Positions 5,289-5,482 of a stretch of DNA of 5,482 bases are shown here, piece by piece (the first letter of the stretch is position 1; the number at the start of each line of letters is the position of its first letter). The notes under the pieces are model-generated. The model saw only the letters and a list, made by a program, of their open reading frames with translations. It ran no database searches and was not told the origin of the DNA. Made by a program: the position numbers and the translations under genes. The stretch covers positions 1 through 5,482 of the forward strand of contig DATDTD010000004.1 of the NCBI GenBank assembly GCA_035290965.1, written 5' to 3'. This DNA comes from JAGVNX01 sp035290965 (GTDB taxonomy: Archaea; Iainarchaeota; Iainarchaeia; Iainarchaeales; GCA-2688035).

Positions 5289-5482
5289 ATGCCGCCTGAA
5301 AAAAAACACCCTAAGAGCCCTTTAGAAAAGGCTTTGCAGAGGCATTCTTTTGTTGCGCGCGCGCTCGGGAGCACTGCGGGGGAAAAGAGAGGCCTTATTG
5401 CCCATCTTGCGCGCACAAGCCCTGCCTATGTGGACGATGTCTGGCGTTCGATAGGCTCGAGCAGCCTCAGGCGCCCGCAGTG
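5289..5482 (+). CDS. Unrecognised protein, N-terminal part (runs off the window)
   Basis: ATG 5289 opens a frame with no stop to the end of the window (64 codons). The start MPPEKKHPKSPLEKALQRHS is basic and proline-containing. It is followed by likely helices (LEKALQRHSFVARALG, GLIAHLARTSPAYVDDVW) and a Ser/Arg-rich stretch. There is no signal peptide or membrane segment, so a cytoplasmic, possibly nucleic-acid-binding protein is plausible. I do not recognise the family. The coding sequence is noticeably richer in G and C than the genes before it (many GCG and CGC codons), which may reflect Arg/Ala content or a different origin. The start is supported by a box A centred about 28 nt upstream. 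It is a real gene by frame, promoter and position, but the product is unknown. Confidence 0.55.
   Translation, partial: MPPEKKHPKSPLEKALQRHSFVARALGSTAGEKRGLIAHLARTSPAYVDDVWRSIGSSSLRRPQ

Noticed and set aside
5131..5325. 64-codon + strand ORF overlapping the surface-protein gene and the partial gene
   Set aside because: It is out of frame inside the signal-anchored protein gene, Arg/Cys-rich without motif, and the frame starting at 5289 has a better promoter and stays open.
1..5482. tRNA genes, CRISPR arrays, insertion sequences
   Set aside because: No T-loop plus acceptor pairing, no spaced repeat series, and no transposase-like reading frame or terminal repeats were seen on either strand.

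Overview
The window is archaeal. It holds the archaeal transcription termination nuclease aCPSF1/FttA (KH domains, metallo-beta-lactamase and beta-CASP) directly after the 3' end of a proteasome beta subunit gene, and an AK6/Fap7-type kinase. Several genes have an A/T-rich box A centred 26-29 nt before their ATG and no Shine-Dalgarno, the layout of leaderless archaeal mRNAs. The heavy use of AAA and GAA, the small intergenic gaps and the divergent, compact proteins suggest a DPANN-type lineage. That placement is inference; no rRNA is present to settle it.

Layout, all on the + strand: end of psmB (1-105); a U-tract and a folded leader of about 140 nt (106-320); fttA (321-2216); a TrmB-like SAM methyltransferase (2258-2929); a 472-base gap with no convincing protein gene (2930-3401); an AK6/Fap7-like kinase (3402-3899); a secreted, C-terminally anchored beta-sandwich protein (4022-5248); and the start of an unrecognised gene that runs off the window (5289 onward).

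The best candidate for something undescribed is in the gap. A near-ideal BRE/TATA (3142-3157) predicts a start near 3180. The next 160 nt can be folded by hand into three consecutive stem domains ending at a C4T5 tract (3333-3341). I read this as a stable non-coding RNA of about 160 nt that matches no archaeal RNA family I know. A 43-codon ORF covers the same stretch and is the main alternative. Upstream of that promoter are a 15-bp tandem A/T repeat, a 12-bp inverted repeat, and two near-identical 18-19 nt boxes exactly 60 nt apart.

A second RNA-level signal is the fttA leader, which folds into a long interrupted helix (179-233) and a GC hairpin (246-265). FttA is an RNA-binding nuclease that ends transcripts at U-rich sites, so self-regulation through its leader is possible but untested. 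The genes fall mostly in information processing (protein turnover, transcription termination, probable tRNA modification, small-subunit maturation), followed by a cell-surface protein that is probably a separate unit.
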